DNA of 64,000 bases from Epiperipatus broadwayi (taxonomy: Eukaryota; Onychophora; Udeonychophora; Euonychophora; Peripatidae): contig JAQFVV010006311.1 in assembly GCA_028023455.1 (NCBI GenBank), positions 3,501,490 to 3,565,489 on the forward strand, written 5' to 3'. A model generated the notes under the pieces. That model did no database searches, had not been told where the DNA came from, and was given only the letters and a program-made list of their open reading frames with translations. Numbering within the stretch: the first letter of the stretch is position 1; each line of letters opens with the position of its first letter. A program made the translations under genes and the position numbers. Shown piece after piece: positions 33,153 to 45,868 of this stretch.

Positions 33153-34087
33153 TCAGATTTCCCACAATTCTGTTATCTTAACATTTGATGACTGGTGATT
33201 CATTAACATTTGATGATTTCTTAAAATCAACATAGCCTTTTTTATTTTACGTTTATTATGACAACGTTCAATTTGAATAATTTTCATATTTTTATAATCA
33301 AATTTAAATCTATATTGACATGATTTATTATGATCAAATATAACAGATGATGGTTTATTTACATCTATTCCAGATTGTTTCTCTTTTTGAATTCTATTAT
33401 ATAAAAGCATACACTCTTTTATTCTCTTCTCAAATGTACATTTAGAATCACAGATGTATTATAAGCCACATCCATATATTAATCTATATATAATAGTATT
33501 TTGATTAAACTTTGAATTTTAGAGTTTTTAAGTAATCTATTTATATTATTTGTTGAGAAAAAAGCAATATGACACAAACCATTATAAATTCTCCTAATAA
33601 ACTTGAGCTGTTTATCCGATATAAATGGCATTGAAATTTATTTCAATTTGATATTATTTTTAATTTTATTATATTGTTGATTCCTTTTAAATTTTTTAAT
33701 AATATTAGTAATAGCATTTTTATAATAACCAATTTTCAACAAGTCATTAACAAATAAATGTACATTTTTTATTTTATCACTAGAATATTTGCACAAATTT
33801 TCATTTCGAAATAAGAATGATTTTAATCCAGACAACTTATGACATATAGGTACATGTGACTCATATGGAATAAAACCCCCAGTTTCAATTGGTTTAATTT
33901 ACATAAGATAGTCCAAACTGTAATCATTATGTGTAACTTGAATATTCAAGAATTTTATGGAATTGTATTTCTCTTCAGTTATAACCCACTTTATATCCTT
34001 AATCTGATTTAATTCATTAAATAAATTGATTATTAAATCTTGTTTTCCACAAATAAAAACATCATCCACATATCTATGATAATATAT
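33153..34087 (-). pseudogene. Penelope-like element relic: reverse transcriptase palm and GIY-YIG endonuclease
   Basis: Minus strand, 34078 onward: HRYVDDVFICGKQ carries the YVDD catalytic box of the RT, followed by NELNQIKDIKWVITEE and SIKFLNIQV, the motif order after the palm in Penelope-like RTs. A stop follows, then SGLKSFLFRNENLCKYSSDK (open 33835-33638), the thumb/linker. The final open piece (33410-33153) has KPSSVIFDHNKSCQYRFKFD, YKNMKIIQIE and NKRKIKKAMLI, matching the SxIxxH...F..xKII..E..KRxIxE end of the GIY-YIG domain. Upstream RT motifs are missing (5' truncation near 34087), and several frameshifts make the copy dead. It sits just outside the gag-only LTR element. Confidence 0.7.
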
Positions 34088-35579
34088 GTATTATATGTAA
34101 ATTACATATAGTGTGGAATGAATACAGATATCAAATTTATATATATATGTTGTAACAATTATATTGGCTATACCAAAGTTACATTATTATATTTTCAAAA
34201 AATAATGTAATATATTTTTTTATTAATCTTCCCTTCTGTTAAAAATAAAATACATTAAATTTATTGTGAAGATGACTCCAAGAACATTTATAAAAATATA
34301 GTTAAAGTGTTGATATGTAAATCAAGTGGGAAAATGTTAAAATAAGATAGATATTTTTAATTCCCCACCTTATTTTTGAGATGGACAAAAAAGAAAGCAA
34401 AATAAATTATCTATCCAATAATCTTTTTTTATATACATATGAAGTGAAAATTGTTTTTTAATTTACCTAGAAAAATGAAAAGATTCTTTGTACTAAGGAT
34501 TGCATGGAAGATAATGTGCTAAGTGATTTTTTTTTTATAATGTGCTAAGTTAAAGTAAATAACTCTTTGATTTCTAACCAGGTGCAATTGTCTAATCTAC
34601 ATTCCTTATCAATTAGTTTTACAACTGCTAGTGATAAAAGCAACTTTGTAAATGGGCTGCTAGAAAAGAAATAAGAATAAGAACATCTTATATAATTACC
34701 TTTAACGTTTCACTTCATGTTATAGAATGAAATAAAAATATTTAAGCGAAATAAAGTTTTTCCAGATAGTGGTAAGATATTTTAAAGGCAGAATTCATGC
34801 TTTGATATTATTTATTATTTATGAATATTCAGGATAAATAAAAAAAGAATATTTATGAACATTAAAAAAAGTAATTAAAGAATAAATACTATTTTCAAAT
34901 TTGTCAAAATGATATTTTCCTAGTGAAAAAGAACTATAAAAATATAACATTTGGACTTAAATTTTTTAGAGTAATCTCTAATAAAAAATATTTAAAATTA
35001 TTTCCAGAAAAGATATCTAGAAATAAATGAAGATAATTCTTGGTTTATGTAAAATGTTATCACTTAAAATTATAAAGAAAGAAAGCATTTGAATTTTTAT
35101 TGTAATTTCTGATGATATGATGTACACAAGAAAGGAAATTCCCAAAGAAGATTCCAGTGATTTATTTTATTACTTATTGATTGATTTATTGTTTCATTTT
35201 TCTCAATAATAAATTATTTCTTTATTTGCAAACTTATTAATTGTTATTTTATGCATTCACTATAGTGATAATGGAATAAATTATTTTGTTATTTTCTGGA
35301 AAACACATAAATTAATTATTTTGTTAGCATTAGCATATCATTTTATTACATTTAGCTTATATATATAAATAAAAGCAATAAATACTACATGCACAATCAT
35401 AAAATAACCTCTACCATAGCTCTAAGAATATGCTCTGATGTGTTATGTCTGAAATGTGTGGTGGCTAAAGCAAAAAGGAGTAGTTGTATAAAAATGAATT
35501 CTAGATAAATAACTCCTAACCTCATATTATTTTACTTGTATATTCTATTGCACCTGTTTATATTGACAAAGTTACTGTT

Positions 35580-35582
<3 letters not shown>
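34088..35582. other. AT-rich sequence without recognised features
   Basis: No gene, repeat family or RNA is recognised. A short duplication of ATGTGCTAAGT occurs near 34517-34548. Confidence 0.5.

Positions 35583-35668
<86 letters not shown>
35583..35668. repeat. (TA)n microsatellite
   Basis: About 43 TA units, flanked by TTACAA on the left and TTGTAC on the right. Confidence 0.95.
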
Positions 35669-35671
<3 letters not shown>

Positions 35672-38600
35672 ACCCTCACTTCTCGATATATAATATAATT
35701 TAAAATATGACTAGCTCAATTAAATCATTATGCTCGGCTAAAATATGTATAAATATCTTTAATATATTTTATAATATTATATCTTATTAGATTTATTATA
35801 ACTTATCCAAAATTAATATAGTTCAGTATTATGTACTAATTAAATAAGTATCTACTAAAATCATGAGACTGTGAAGTGAAGTTACAATTGGTAATTGAAT
35901 TTACATTGAGCCAATGTCTCTCCAAGACACTGTCTCAATGGCATAAGAATACTATTACTTCTTTATTATCTTATTATTAACTCTACAGCACTCTTATGAC
36001 TTTTATAAATGAACTATCTTTAATAATAATAGATAAATAAATCTCAATCTTTTGTTAAGGAAATAAAATTAAACAATCTCAGGTTCTTCTAATTATCTTA
36101 AAAGTAATAATAATTCATGTAGATAGGAATGATAAGGGATTTAATATCAAACCTAAATACACCTAACTTATCCTAATAACAATAACTAACAATAATAATC
36201 TTTAGTGTATAGCTTAATCTTATCTATTTGATTATACTATTAATCACTAAGAAAATAAGTGAATCATATACATGTCTTTCATTTCCATATAGTATCTTAA
36301 TTTTAAAAAATAAACCAAAATCTTATAATTTAACAATTTGTGGCAATAAATAATATTATACTCTTATATTGTGCATTATAATTACTTTGTGACCATTGTA
36401 ATATTATATGTTAATGTCAATCAATTTCTATAAATTATATTAATAAAATATTGTGTTTCTTTCTCAAATAATAAAATAATAAATTCATATTGTGCAAATA
36501 TTATGTACATTCAAATTCTCTGTCGTCAAATGCTGTGGTGTAAAATAATGAATTCGACACACTTTTAAACAACTTAAACAAATTTATTTACATCAACTTT
36601 AACAAATAACTTATTTACACTATTTACATTACAAATGGAACTAAAGAAAATAAAAACAAAAATAAGAAAATAATAATACAAGTTTTTTTTACACTGTTAC
36701 TATTTCCATAATCATAAATAGATAATTTATACATTTCTTCAATGTTCTATCAATAACATTTAATTAAGTTTATGACTTTAATTTTAATAAACATCATTTA
36801 TCATCAATTAATACAAGAAAAGGTTTTATGTGAGATATCATTCATGTAGCATATATGCAAATAAACAGACTTTAATAATCAAAATGCTACTTCACTGAAG
36901 TCTTACTGCTATTTAGATTATAATGTACTAGTATGTATTACATTTACTATTAATATTACTCAAAGATCAATTAATGTATAAACTGATATAACTTTGTAAT
37001 ATAATAACAATTATTGATTATAATTATTTATGTCATTCCGATGTAATGTCATACTACATGTCTTATCAAAATATGCAATACGTATATGTTCTCTTAAAAT
37101 AATATTTTAAAATTATTCAACAATAATTTCAACTTTTATAAAATATAATGTTAAATAAAATTCTATGATTCTTTTAATATTTAAACTATTACTCTTCTTT
37201 ACTTATTATTCATATTCCTTCCTAAAAAAACTTCTATCTACAAAAGTCATTTTAACCTTATTTAACTTCAGAAAAATAGATGACCAATTTTAAAAAAAAA
37301 AAATAATTATCCAAACTCTTATACCTCATCATCTATATACGATAAGCCTTCAATCCAAAATATAAATTTCTACATAAAATTAACTTACTTATCTAATAAA
37401 AATAAAAAATAAAATATAGATTTTTATTATATCTCTTACTAACTTGAAAATAAAATAAATAACTTACAATAATATAATAAATTTAATTTTAATATTGTAA
37501 CAAAAACATTAAAATTTATTCACGAAAGAATCATATAATTATTTTTAGGTTCTCATATTATGTTGTACTAAATTTACATCATCAATTTAAAGTATGCATA
37601 TTAAAATAAAACTGCTATTATTAATCTTATGCATGTATATTATTTAAACACTAATACATTCATTCAACAATCAAATAACATTTGGTTGATCTAAAGAAAA
37701 CATAGCAAATACATCAAATTATTATTATTACATAATTTTTACCATAAATGATACTTCAATGTACAGTCCGTCACACGATGTTCTCTAGAAATACAGTTTC
37801 AAAATAATTTCACATTTACACTCAACAATTATTCTTTAAAATATTATGTGTTGTATAATTATAAAATAAACTTTATGCAATGAAAAGTTATATTAATATT
37901 TAGTTATTATTAATAAAAAATGTAAATGTACCTTTCCTATCTTTTAATAAATTAATAATTAATTAAATATTTATGTTAGTTAATAAATAAAAAACATATT
38001 ACATAAAATCCAACGGTGTCTTCTTTTCACTATAATTGTTCTTTTTCCTAGGCACAAATTTTCACCAAACATTACTTCCTTTTCCGGTACATCACGTGTT
38101 TTTTAAAAGTTTTTATGAAATAAATGAAAACGTTCTTTTTTTAAAAATAAAGAAAAAGTCAGTTCCACCATAAACAAAATAAAATTAAAATAGTTTATAA
38201 GATCCGGAGTCATTTCTTTTTTAAGGAAAAAAAAAATATTATTATTTAAAAGTTATTATTTTTTAGAATTAGTCTATAATTTACAAAGTTCTTATTTAAT
38301 TATTTTAATTGATTTGGATATCCACGTATATTTGATTTGCGCATTCCTTAACAAATATTTAGGTAAGATTAACTTTAGATTCTTCTGTACGACCAGCGTT
38401 CAGACTTTCTAATATAATAATTTTTACTTATAAGTACTTTTCTGCCAATTAAATTTTCGATTTATTTGCCTTTTAAAACTATCAAAATTTAGTCTTTCAA
38501 ATCGTAAAGACTTAACAAGGCAAGTATTTATATAATTACTGTTAATTATCATATCTTTATCAAGATATATACTTAAATTTATAATTTACAGATACTTTCT

Positions 38601-39013
38601 TCATAAAGAAGTATTTCTCATTCTTTTAAATATCTGTTTTATAAAACTAATTACAATCAGCTTTTAAATTTATATAAAGTCCAACGTATTACTTTTATGC
38701 ATCTAGTAACTCTCCTAGTTAATCCAGCATTTGTTAAATTTTTAGTATAAAGTCTCCAATACATTTTATCCTTATACGATGTTCTCACGACTATTTGATA
38801 GTAAACTGAGCTTCAATAGAAACGATCAATAGGAAATTATAGTTAAAATTAGCACTGCATATTTATCGATAAACTTTTATAAATTATTTTTAAAAATTAC
38901 TCTCTTATAATTTTAAACGATTTTGAGAGCGTCTATAATTACTTAGCTATTTCTAATAGCACACTTTACTTTAAGAATTTCAATCACAATCCCCCTCCGA
39001 ACAATTGAACCTT
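35669..39013. other. AT-rich sequence, no recognised genes
   Basis: Very AT-rich. The segment 38.0-39.0 kb has a lower AT bias in patches and lies downstream, on the minus strand, of the promoter-like cluster at 39014-39049, so it could be a transcribed leader or part of an LTR. No ORF or terminal repeat supports either reading. Confidence 0.35.
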
Positions 39014-39049
39014 GGTTTTATACCAGAAGAAACTTCCCACCTGATTGGT
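39014..39049 (-). promoter_or_regulatory. CCAAT-TATA promoter-like cluster
   Basis: On the minus strand ACCAATCAGG (39049-39040) is followed by GGTATAAAACC (39024-39014) and then a G-rich patch (CGGAGGGGGATTG, 38999-38987) near the expected start. Both boxes are good matches in an otherwise AT-only region. No downstream gene is visible toward 38 kb, so an LTR or non-coding promoter is as likely as a host gene promoter. Confidence 0.35.
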
Positions 39050-39957
39050 AAATTAAACAATCAACTTGCTAGCTTATTTACATATTTTACCAACAAGACA
39101 GAATTAAAAATAAATAATGACTTATTTAATATTTATTATTTATCACATTATTAAATTCTTAAATTAATCTTTATCGTTTATTTAAATCCATTAAACATTT
39201 TTAAAAATATTCTTTCTTACTTTATTTCACTTTTAACTTTTATAAGATTATTTTTATAAATAAATTAAGTCTATTTTTATTCGTTATGTTTTTAAGCAGT
39301 ATTTTAAAAATCAGATTTAATATTTCACTTTAATTATTTTATTTTTATCTCGTGATAGCCAATATAATACTTATAAATTTTATAACAGAATTTTAAAATA
39401 GTTTTGCAACTTTACTAAAAAAAACTCCCAAGCATGTGTGTATGTGTCTAATTAACATCTGTTTTACAACAGAGCTACAAACGCTTGTAATAATCTAAAA
39501 ATAGACTAACAATTTCATTTTTTAAAAATAAATATTTTTTAAAATAAATAATATCTTATAATAATTTTTAAAATAATACTTCGATATTATTAAAATCAAA
39601 TATTAATCTTCTATTATGTACTACTAATAATTAAAATATTTATATTCATTTATTAAATATTAATCTTTATCAACAATAAATATATGCATTTAATTTTAAC
39701 TTGTCTTTTTAAATCCTTTAGCTTTAAACATTCATTTATTAAATTTATTAATGCAGTATTGATTATGGCCAGTTTTCCCAACCATATACTATTATCATCC
39801 CCATTGAAACGTCTCTCTCAAACATCAGCACAATTTCTACATATCAAATACTCATGAATTACTTTAATTACACTTTTTGAAAGATTGTTATAAATAAAAC
39901 TAACATCATATAGCTAAATATATCTTAAATTTAAAATTTTTTAATAGATTGATACAA
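39050..39957. other. AT-rich sequence up to the assembly gap
   Basis: No features recognised. Confidence 0.5.
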
Positions 39958-40457
39958 NNNNNNNNNNNNNNNNNNNNNNNNNNNNNNNNNNNNNNNNNNN
40001 NNNNNNNNNNNNNNNNNNNNNNNNNNNNNNNNNNNNNNNNNNNNNNNNNNNNNNNNNNNNNNNNNNNNNNNNNNNNNNNNNNNNNNNNNNNNNNNNNNNN
40101 NNNNNNNNNNNNNNNNNNNNNNNNNNNNNNNNNNNNNNNNNNNNNNNNNNNNNNNNNNNNNNNNNNNNNNNNNNNNNNNNNNNNNNNNNNNNNNNNNNNN
40201 NNNNNNNNNNNNNNNNNNNNNNNNNNNNNNNNNNNNNNNNNNNNNNNNNNNNNNNNNNNNNNNNNNNNNNNNNNNNNNNNNNNNNNNNNNNNNNNNNNNN
40301 NNNNNNNNNNNNNNNNNNNNNNNNNNNNNNNNNNNNNNNNNNNNNNNNNNNNNNNNNNNNNNNNNNNNNNNNNNNNNNNNNNNNNNNNNNNNNNNNNNNN
40401 NNNNNNNNNNNNNNNNNNNNNNNNNNNNNNNNNNNNNNNNNNNNNNNNNNNNNNNNN
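39958..40457. other. Assembly gap, exactly 500 N
   Basis: Five hundred consecutive N, a conventional placeholder length, so the true distance is unknown. Open frames spanning it are artefacts. Confidence 0.99.
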
Positions 40458-41104
40458 TATTTCATAAATGGGGTATTAATTCTAAAATTTACATATATTA
40501 TGATAAATAATCAACTTGTCATTAACGTAAATATATATGAAACACAGATTTTATAAATCTATAAAAATATTTTTCCTTTTTAACTTTATTTATATTATTT
40601 ACATTCAGCAATAACTTCTGGAAAGTTCTATTTTATATTATTTAGTTACCTTGATTTAAAATAATTTTAAAATACTTCACACCTCTTTTGGATTTTCTTT
40701 TATAATAATTTTTGTTTTATTTTGAATGACAGATTAACCAAAACTATCGCTATAAAAATACTTTGTTGGATCAAATAATTACATTTTCATTATTAGCAAA
40801 ATTTTAGTTTCTAGAAAATGAGAAGTTAATAACACATATTTTTTTTTCCTCTCTGAAAATTTAACGAGCAGGAAGTTAGTTTAATATAAATATAGGCTAG
40901 AAAATGACACTAACATAAATAATTATTTTGTCTTCATTCTATAAGATCCCTTATTAGATTTTCCAACAAGCGAATACAAAATTAGTAAACTTTTAAAAAA
41001 CAATATGTATAAAATAGGTTTAGAATTTTACATCAGACTATGGAAACTTCAGATAAGATATACATTCCATGATCACTATTTGTTATGCCAACACATAACT
41101 CTTT
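40458..41104. other. AT-rich sequence without recognised features
   Basis: Nothing recognised between the gap and the inverted-arm element. Confidence 0.5.
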
Positions 41105-41224
41105 ATTAAAAACAGGTCAAACTCTCCATACAGTAGTGACACCCTCAGTGCCAACCAGAGTAATCAATGGATGTCAGAAGGTCATGTGCATAAATCCCTA
41201 TCTAGTGTCTACTTATCCAATATA

Positions 41225-41264
41225 CCCAGATTAGTTTCTGGCTTGTGGCGTTCATCAGATCCGA
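41225..41264 (-). ncRNA. Hammerhead ribozyme-like motif, left arm
   Basis: Minus strand: CTGATGA (41258-41252), ACGCC-ACAA-GCCA, then GAAAC (41238-41234), TAATC and TGGGTATATTGG. The core boxes CTGATGA and GAAA are intact; stem II is weakened and stem I is poor (upstream GGAT rather than a TTCTCA-like strand). Probably inactive. Confidence 0.45.
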
Positions 41265-41420
41265 TATGACTATATAAGCTATTGAGCTTAGATTGAAAGA
41301 AAATATCAATGTTTTCAATCTTATTCTCATAGTTTTGTAGTTAAGTAGAGATAAATGGTGTCTCTCAGGAGGGTTAAATTAGATCCTAATATCTAGGTGC
41401 AGTGCTCCCAGATCCAAAGC

Positions 41421-41462
41421 TTCTCACTGATGAAGGCCACAAGCCAGAAACTAATCTGGGGA
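41421..41462 (+). ncRNA. Hammerhead ribozyme (type I, best-preserved copy)
   Basis: Elements in order: stem I strand TTCTCA (41421-41426), core CTGATGA (41427-41433), stem II GGC (41435-41437) with loop CACAA and GCC (41443-41445), core GAAA (41447-41450), a very short stem III around CTAA, cleavage triplet ATC (41454-41456), then stem I strand TGGGGA (41457-41462). TTCTCA pairs with TGGGGA over six pairs, two of them G-U. Related arms in copy 1 have CTAGTC here, giving a palindromic ACTAGT stem III and a GTC site, as in dimer-acting hammerheads of Penelope-like elements and retrozymes. Weak points are an A-A at the base of stem II and the decayed stem III. Confidence 0.55.
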
Positions 41463-41584
41463 TATTGGATGCGTAGGGCACTAGATAGGGGATTTTAGTG
41501 CACAAGCCTTCTGGCATCGTAGCTTAGATTATTCTGGTTGGCACTGAGTGGCACTACTGTATGGAGAGTTTTGCCTGTTTTAAT

Positions 41585-41885
41585 GAGATATACACTGATA
41601 AATAAACAACTCTAAAATATATATACTTTTATTATGAGTGCTAAACTTTCTGCATCTGCAAACATTGTCTTCAAACACTGTAGATAAAAACATTGATAAT
41701 AATCATTAACTATTTGTTATGCTAAAGATAATTCAGTAGCAAAAATGTAAAACTTTAATTCACACTCAAAAGATTAATATATGATTTTTAATTAAAAACA
41801 TAAATGCATAAATACCTATGCTTTTTATATATAAAATAGCTTTTTTATATATACTTAAAACATCCACCGCCCCATTACATTCTTC
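41585..41885. other. AT-rich sequence without recognised features
   Basis: Nothing recognised. Confidence 0.5.
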
Positions 41886-41901
41886 AATAGATAGATAGAT
41901 T

Positions 41902-41950
<49 letters not shown>

Positions 41951-41964
41951 TTAGATAGATAGAT

Positions 41965-41996
<32 letters not shown>

Positions 41997-42052
41997 GATA
42001 GATAGATAGACAGATAGATAGATAGACAGATAAGATAGATAGATAGATAGAT

Positions 42053-42100
<48 letters not shown>

Positions 42101-42190
42101 ATAAAGATAGATAGATAGATGGATAGATAGATAGATAGATAGATACAGATAGATAGATAGATGATAGATGATGATAGACAGACAATGTAT

Positions 42191-42243
<53 letters not shown>

Positions 42244-42250
42244 GATAGAT
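41886..42250. repeat. (GATA)n tetranucleotide microsatellite
   Basis: About 365 bp of GATA units with scattered interruptions (GATAAG, GACA, GATGATA). Both long open frames here encode only IYLS repeats and are not genes. Confidence 0.97.
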
Positions 42251-42269
42251 TGTAGAAGGAGTCTTATCT

Positions 42270-43490
42270 TTGTACATGTGCTATAAAATTGATACATATT
42301 CTCCTGTCAACTTTTCTTTTAAATAGCCCAACATTTACTGACCATGCTTCTGAATTAGACATCATCTTATTGTAAGCCTAATTTTTAAATAGCATACTAC
42401 TTGCACAAGTTCCGATTATTTATCATATAAAAGAGAAAAGATTCCCATTATTAGTTATCTGTTACACTGAACTTTGTTACTTAGTATATATACAATATAA
42501 TTAATAATATGTGTAGTAATTTACACACACATAAAGTATTATGCAACGAAACTACTCTTTAACAAAATGCAATATAAAATTAACATATTCTCTTCTCAAT
42601 AAACATTTTAAAAGCATAAATGGTCCAACTATACTTAAAGTATATTTTTTAAATAAACCAACATCACTAGGAAAGATTTTTTATTTACCACATTTATGAG
42701 CTTGATTTTTAAATTAATATATTACTTGCACAAGTTTAAAATATATATCTTAGGAGGTAAAAAGATTCTCACTTTTAATTGTATGTGACCTTGAACCTTA
42801 TTATTTGGTATCCATCTAATGGAAGTTAATAATACAGGATTTAAACACTTTAAAAAGAGTACTGATAAAAAAAATGTACCTTTGCACATGTGCTAGCTAA
42901 AACATTAAAACTTTCTTCCATCAATAAACATTTTAAAGCATAGATGGTCACCTATGTTTTACTTATTTTTTAAACAAACCAAACAAGATTTATTGACCAT
43001 ACTTGAATTGGGGTGATTTATTTGTGAGACTGATTTCTAAATTGTCATATTATTTAAAAAACTTCTTATTATATGTCAGAGGGAAGATAATAAGCTTTCT
43101 CATTTTTAACTCACATGTACACACTAAATGTTAGTAATTGGTATATATGTAGAAATTATTAATGTAGCAATTTAACCATGTGAGATATTGTGAAATAAAT
43201 TTACTTTTTACATATACACTATAAAATTGGCATACACTGGCCCATCAATAAATATTTCAAAACATAAATCTTGTCAATAAAATGTTTCTTAAAAGTATAT
43301 GTGGTCTAACTATGCTTGCAACTTATCTTTTAAATAAATCAATTGATCATGCTTGAACTAGGTTTTATTTTTTATTTTGAGCCTGATTTTTAAATCAACA
43401 TATTTCTACACAAGTTCAGATTATGTATTACTGGTAAGAAAATGATTCTTATTTTTAATTGTAGTACTGAATTATACATATACTCTATTA
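42270..43490. repeat. Four-unit tandem array, about 300-350 bp per unit
   Basis: The ordered motifs TGyACATGTGCTA, TCAATAAACATTTTAAA, TTTTTAAATAAACCAA, GAGCCTGATTTTTAAAT, ACTTGCACAAGTT and GATTCTCATTTTTAATTG recur in the same order four times, with units starting near 42270, 42566, 42878 and 43207. Copies are strongly diverged. There is no coding capacity. Confidence 0.75.
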
Positions 43491-43658
43491 TAACAAATCA
43501 AATGAATAATAGAAATGATGAGCAATCACTAAACTCCACAAGCATATCACTAATAAGTAAGTGATTCCAAAACAAGTAGCAAAAGTAAATAAAATTAATA
43601 GAATAGAGTGTCAAAAAATTAACGTTAGAACTAAACAATAATAAGTGATTGTATATAT

Positions 43659-45868
43659 TGTAACCAGCACAAGATGACGTTATAGATCATGCTTTATTAT
43701 TAAACAAAGTTAAAATATACGTCGATTTAAAAATTTTCTTTAAGAAATTAAAACTGAACATTAAATAGACTAAACTCGTAGATATTAAATCGCATAGATA
43801 CTGAAAAATTATTAAAATTAAACTTTTTATTAAAGAAAAAGCATTTTAAAACTAAATTCTAAAAAGATTTGGAGATAAAATTACATCTTTAAATTTATCT
43901 TTAAATTATATACCTTGATTTGGAAAACAGGCGGACGAATCTATAAATGGAAATGATAAATTTACTTAGTCAAATGTAAAACTAGCCTTTGGCATCTAAA
44001 TTAAACACGGTCAGATGAGGAAAACAATAGAAACTTTTAGCAAATGAAATAAATCCATTGGGAAATCGGACCTCAATGAAAAGGATCATCACATCGATGA
44101 CGTAATGTTAAGTCAATCTTTCAAAGTAATATAAAAGGACAAGTTTGGAAATTATTAATCAGTGACTGGAAATTGATAATTAAGTATGTGACTATAGGTA
44201 GTAGTACGGAGTTGGATGGTGAGGGAATTCATAGACGAACTGTCAATTCTTTCAGCTGTTAAAGAAAGGAGAAATGAACTATCGTATTCTACATTAAGGA
44301 CCAAATTAAACTCAAAAACCTCTGAATGAATAAATAAAACAACGGCTAAATGGATACCAATCTTAGGACTACGTGGAATTCACATTCATGGCAAGCAACG
44401 GATAAAGATGAACTGTTTTAAACCGTAAGAACTTTATAAATAATCAACATTAAATTAAAATTTTCTATATTTAAATGATTGCAATATGATCCTATCTGAC
44501 CAAACTAATTCTTTATTAATAGTGTTATTTGATGTATTTTTTTTCTTATTTATGTAAAATCATTTCCATTTATTTATTTTTTATTCTTTAAGTTTTTATC
44601 ATGATTTTTTTGTTTTTCGTTAAATTAATTATATAAATGTTAAACTTAAGTCGGGCGTGAATGGCTGTATAGATTTGTAAAGTTATATTAGGGGAGGGTA
44701 ATCTTAGGTTATTTGTGTCATCGTTAGATTGGGTCAATGGATTGGATATATTGATGTAGATAGTAGATGTAGTCAGAGATTCACTACTGGCAGAATCGCT
44801 TCATACACCACACTCTCCCGTTTTGCCTATGGAAGGAATTATAAGACGCAGAGCGCAGTTCCTTTCTATGGAGTTTTTTTTTATTGTTCTTCTCGTTGGA
44901 TAGAAGTAATATTACTATCTGATGAAAGTCAATATCTTCTCTTAATCTTTTTGGTGCTGCCGTATTCTGTATTACATTGAATACATCGATGTATCAGATG
45001 AATTGATGCCAGTTTGACTGCGAATTTTAGACTAAGGTTAAATAGGGATAGAAAATATTTTATTTTCAAATGCAAATCTATGTGGTCTATTCATACTTGA
45101 CCCTAAATAAAAATGCATTAAATTTAAGTTGTATATAGACGCTTGCATGGATTGGTTATCGGTTAAGTATGTTTTGGGTTTTCATATTTGATCAAAATAT
45201 ATAGACATCTCTATAAATAATGATACCTCACAGTGAGCATCTAAAATGTATTTATTCGGATGTCTTTTAAGTTATTGGTGACAATGCAAGTATCTTATGG
45301 TGAATACTATTGGGTTACGTATAAATTTCCCCTCCGCAATTGTCAGTAATCAATAATTTTGTATTTTGATCGCTTATGTTTATTTTGAAATGTTTTTGAC
45401 CTTAAAATCTATGTAACCGATCTCCCATATTCAAAATTATAAACAAGCTTTCATAAATTTATCTGTGCGAACTTAATTAAAAATGTAAAATTAGAATATA
45501 ATAGTAAGTAAATGTGAATTGAAGTCAAAAATCAAAGTTAAAAATGTAGGTTAAATTTGGAAATGTAAACTAATACTAAAATAATTTTAAATCATATATA
45601 TATGTGCGTAAATAAATTTTTGTATGTTAATTACTGGCAGTGGCTCATTTTATTCTTTTTTTATATATACTCTTAGATTATATTATTAAATCTCTGCTAT
45701 TACACTGAGCTAGTGACATGGGCTAACGACCGAATGCAAAAAAAGGAAAAAAAAATATTTTTTTTTACTTACGTATCTGCCTACTCTATAAATTTTTCTA
45801 GGTTCAAATGCCTAGATGGCGCCTTGTAGTGCAGTTTACATAAGTCACTTTGCATCCGGATTGTTACA
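43659..45868 (+). repeat. Solo giant LTR (2.2 kb) of the family at 45881-51095
   Basis: Starts TGTAACCAGCACAAGATGAC and ends CATCCGGATTGTTACA (TG...CA). It aligns throughout with the LTRs at 45881-48128 and 48837-51095 but is more diverged and lacks their internal (AT)n expansion. ATAT-type sequence flanks both ends, consistent with a 4-bp TSD. No internal region adjoins it, so it is a solo LTR lying only 12 bp from the next element. Confidence 0.75.
44130..44163 (+). promoter_or_regulatory. LTR core promoter: TATA box and initiator
   Basis: TATAAAAGG at 44130-44138 and TCAGT at 44159-44163 put the initiator A 31 bp from the start of the TATA box, the spacing expected of an RNA polymerase II core promoter with an arthropod-type initiator. 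TATAAAAGG is kept at 46336-46344 and 49353-49361 in the other two LTRs. Confidence 0.6.

Larger units (their letters stand above)
41105..41584. mobile_element. Inverted-arm element with hammerhead ribozymes, copy 2
   Basis: Left arm about 41105-41260 and right arm about 41405-41584 are inverted copies: ATTAAAAACAG / CTGTTTTAAT at the ends, then CTCTCCATACAGTAG / CTACTGTATGGAGAG, on through CCCTATCTAGTG and ending in a hammerhead-like core in each arm. The central 145 bp align with the centre of copy 1 (9153-9686), sharing GATCyryAyrACTA, GAGCTTA and TAGTTTTGTAGTTA-type blocks. There is no coding capacity. Because both arms point their ribozymes toward the outside, a full-length transcript would carry one ribozyme per strand within a long hairpin. 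Confidence 0.65.

Noticed and set aside
39941-40467. Long open frames on both strands across the gap
   Set aside because: They consist of N-derived unknown residues; it is an assembly gap.
41766-42277. Minus-strand frames rich in IYLS repeats
   Set aside because: They are translations of the (GATA)n microsatellite, not a repeat protein.
43490-43658. Fifth unit of the 300-350 bp tandem array
   Set aside because: The ordered motifs stop near 43490; the remaining sequence does not align by eye.
44729-44980. 83-codon frame in the solo LTR, and the similar-position frame at 47031-47294
   Set aside because: Their translations are not conserved between homologous LTR copies, so no selection for protein is visible.
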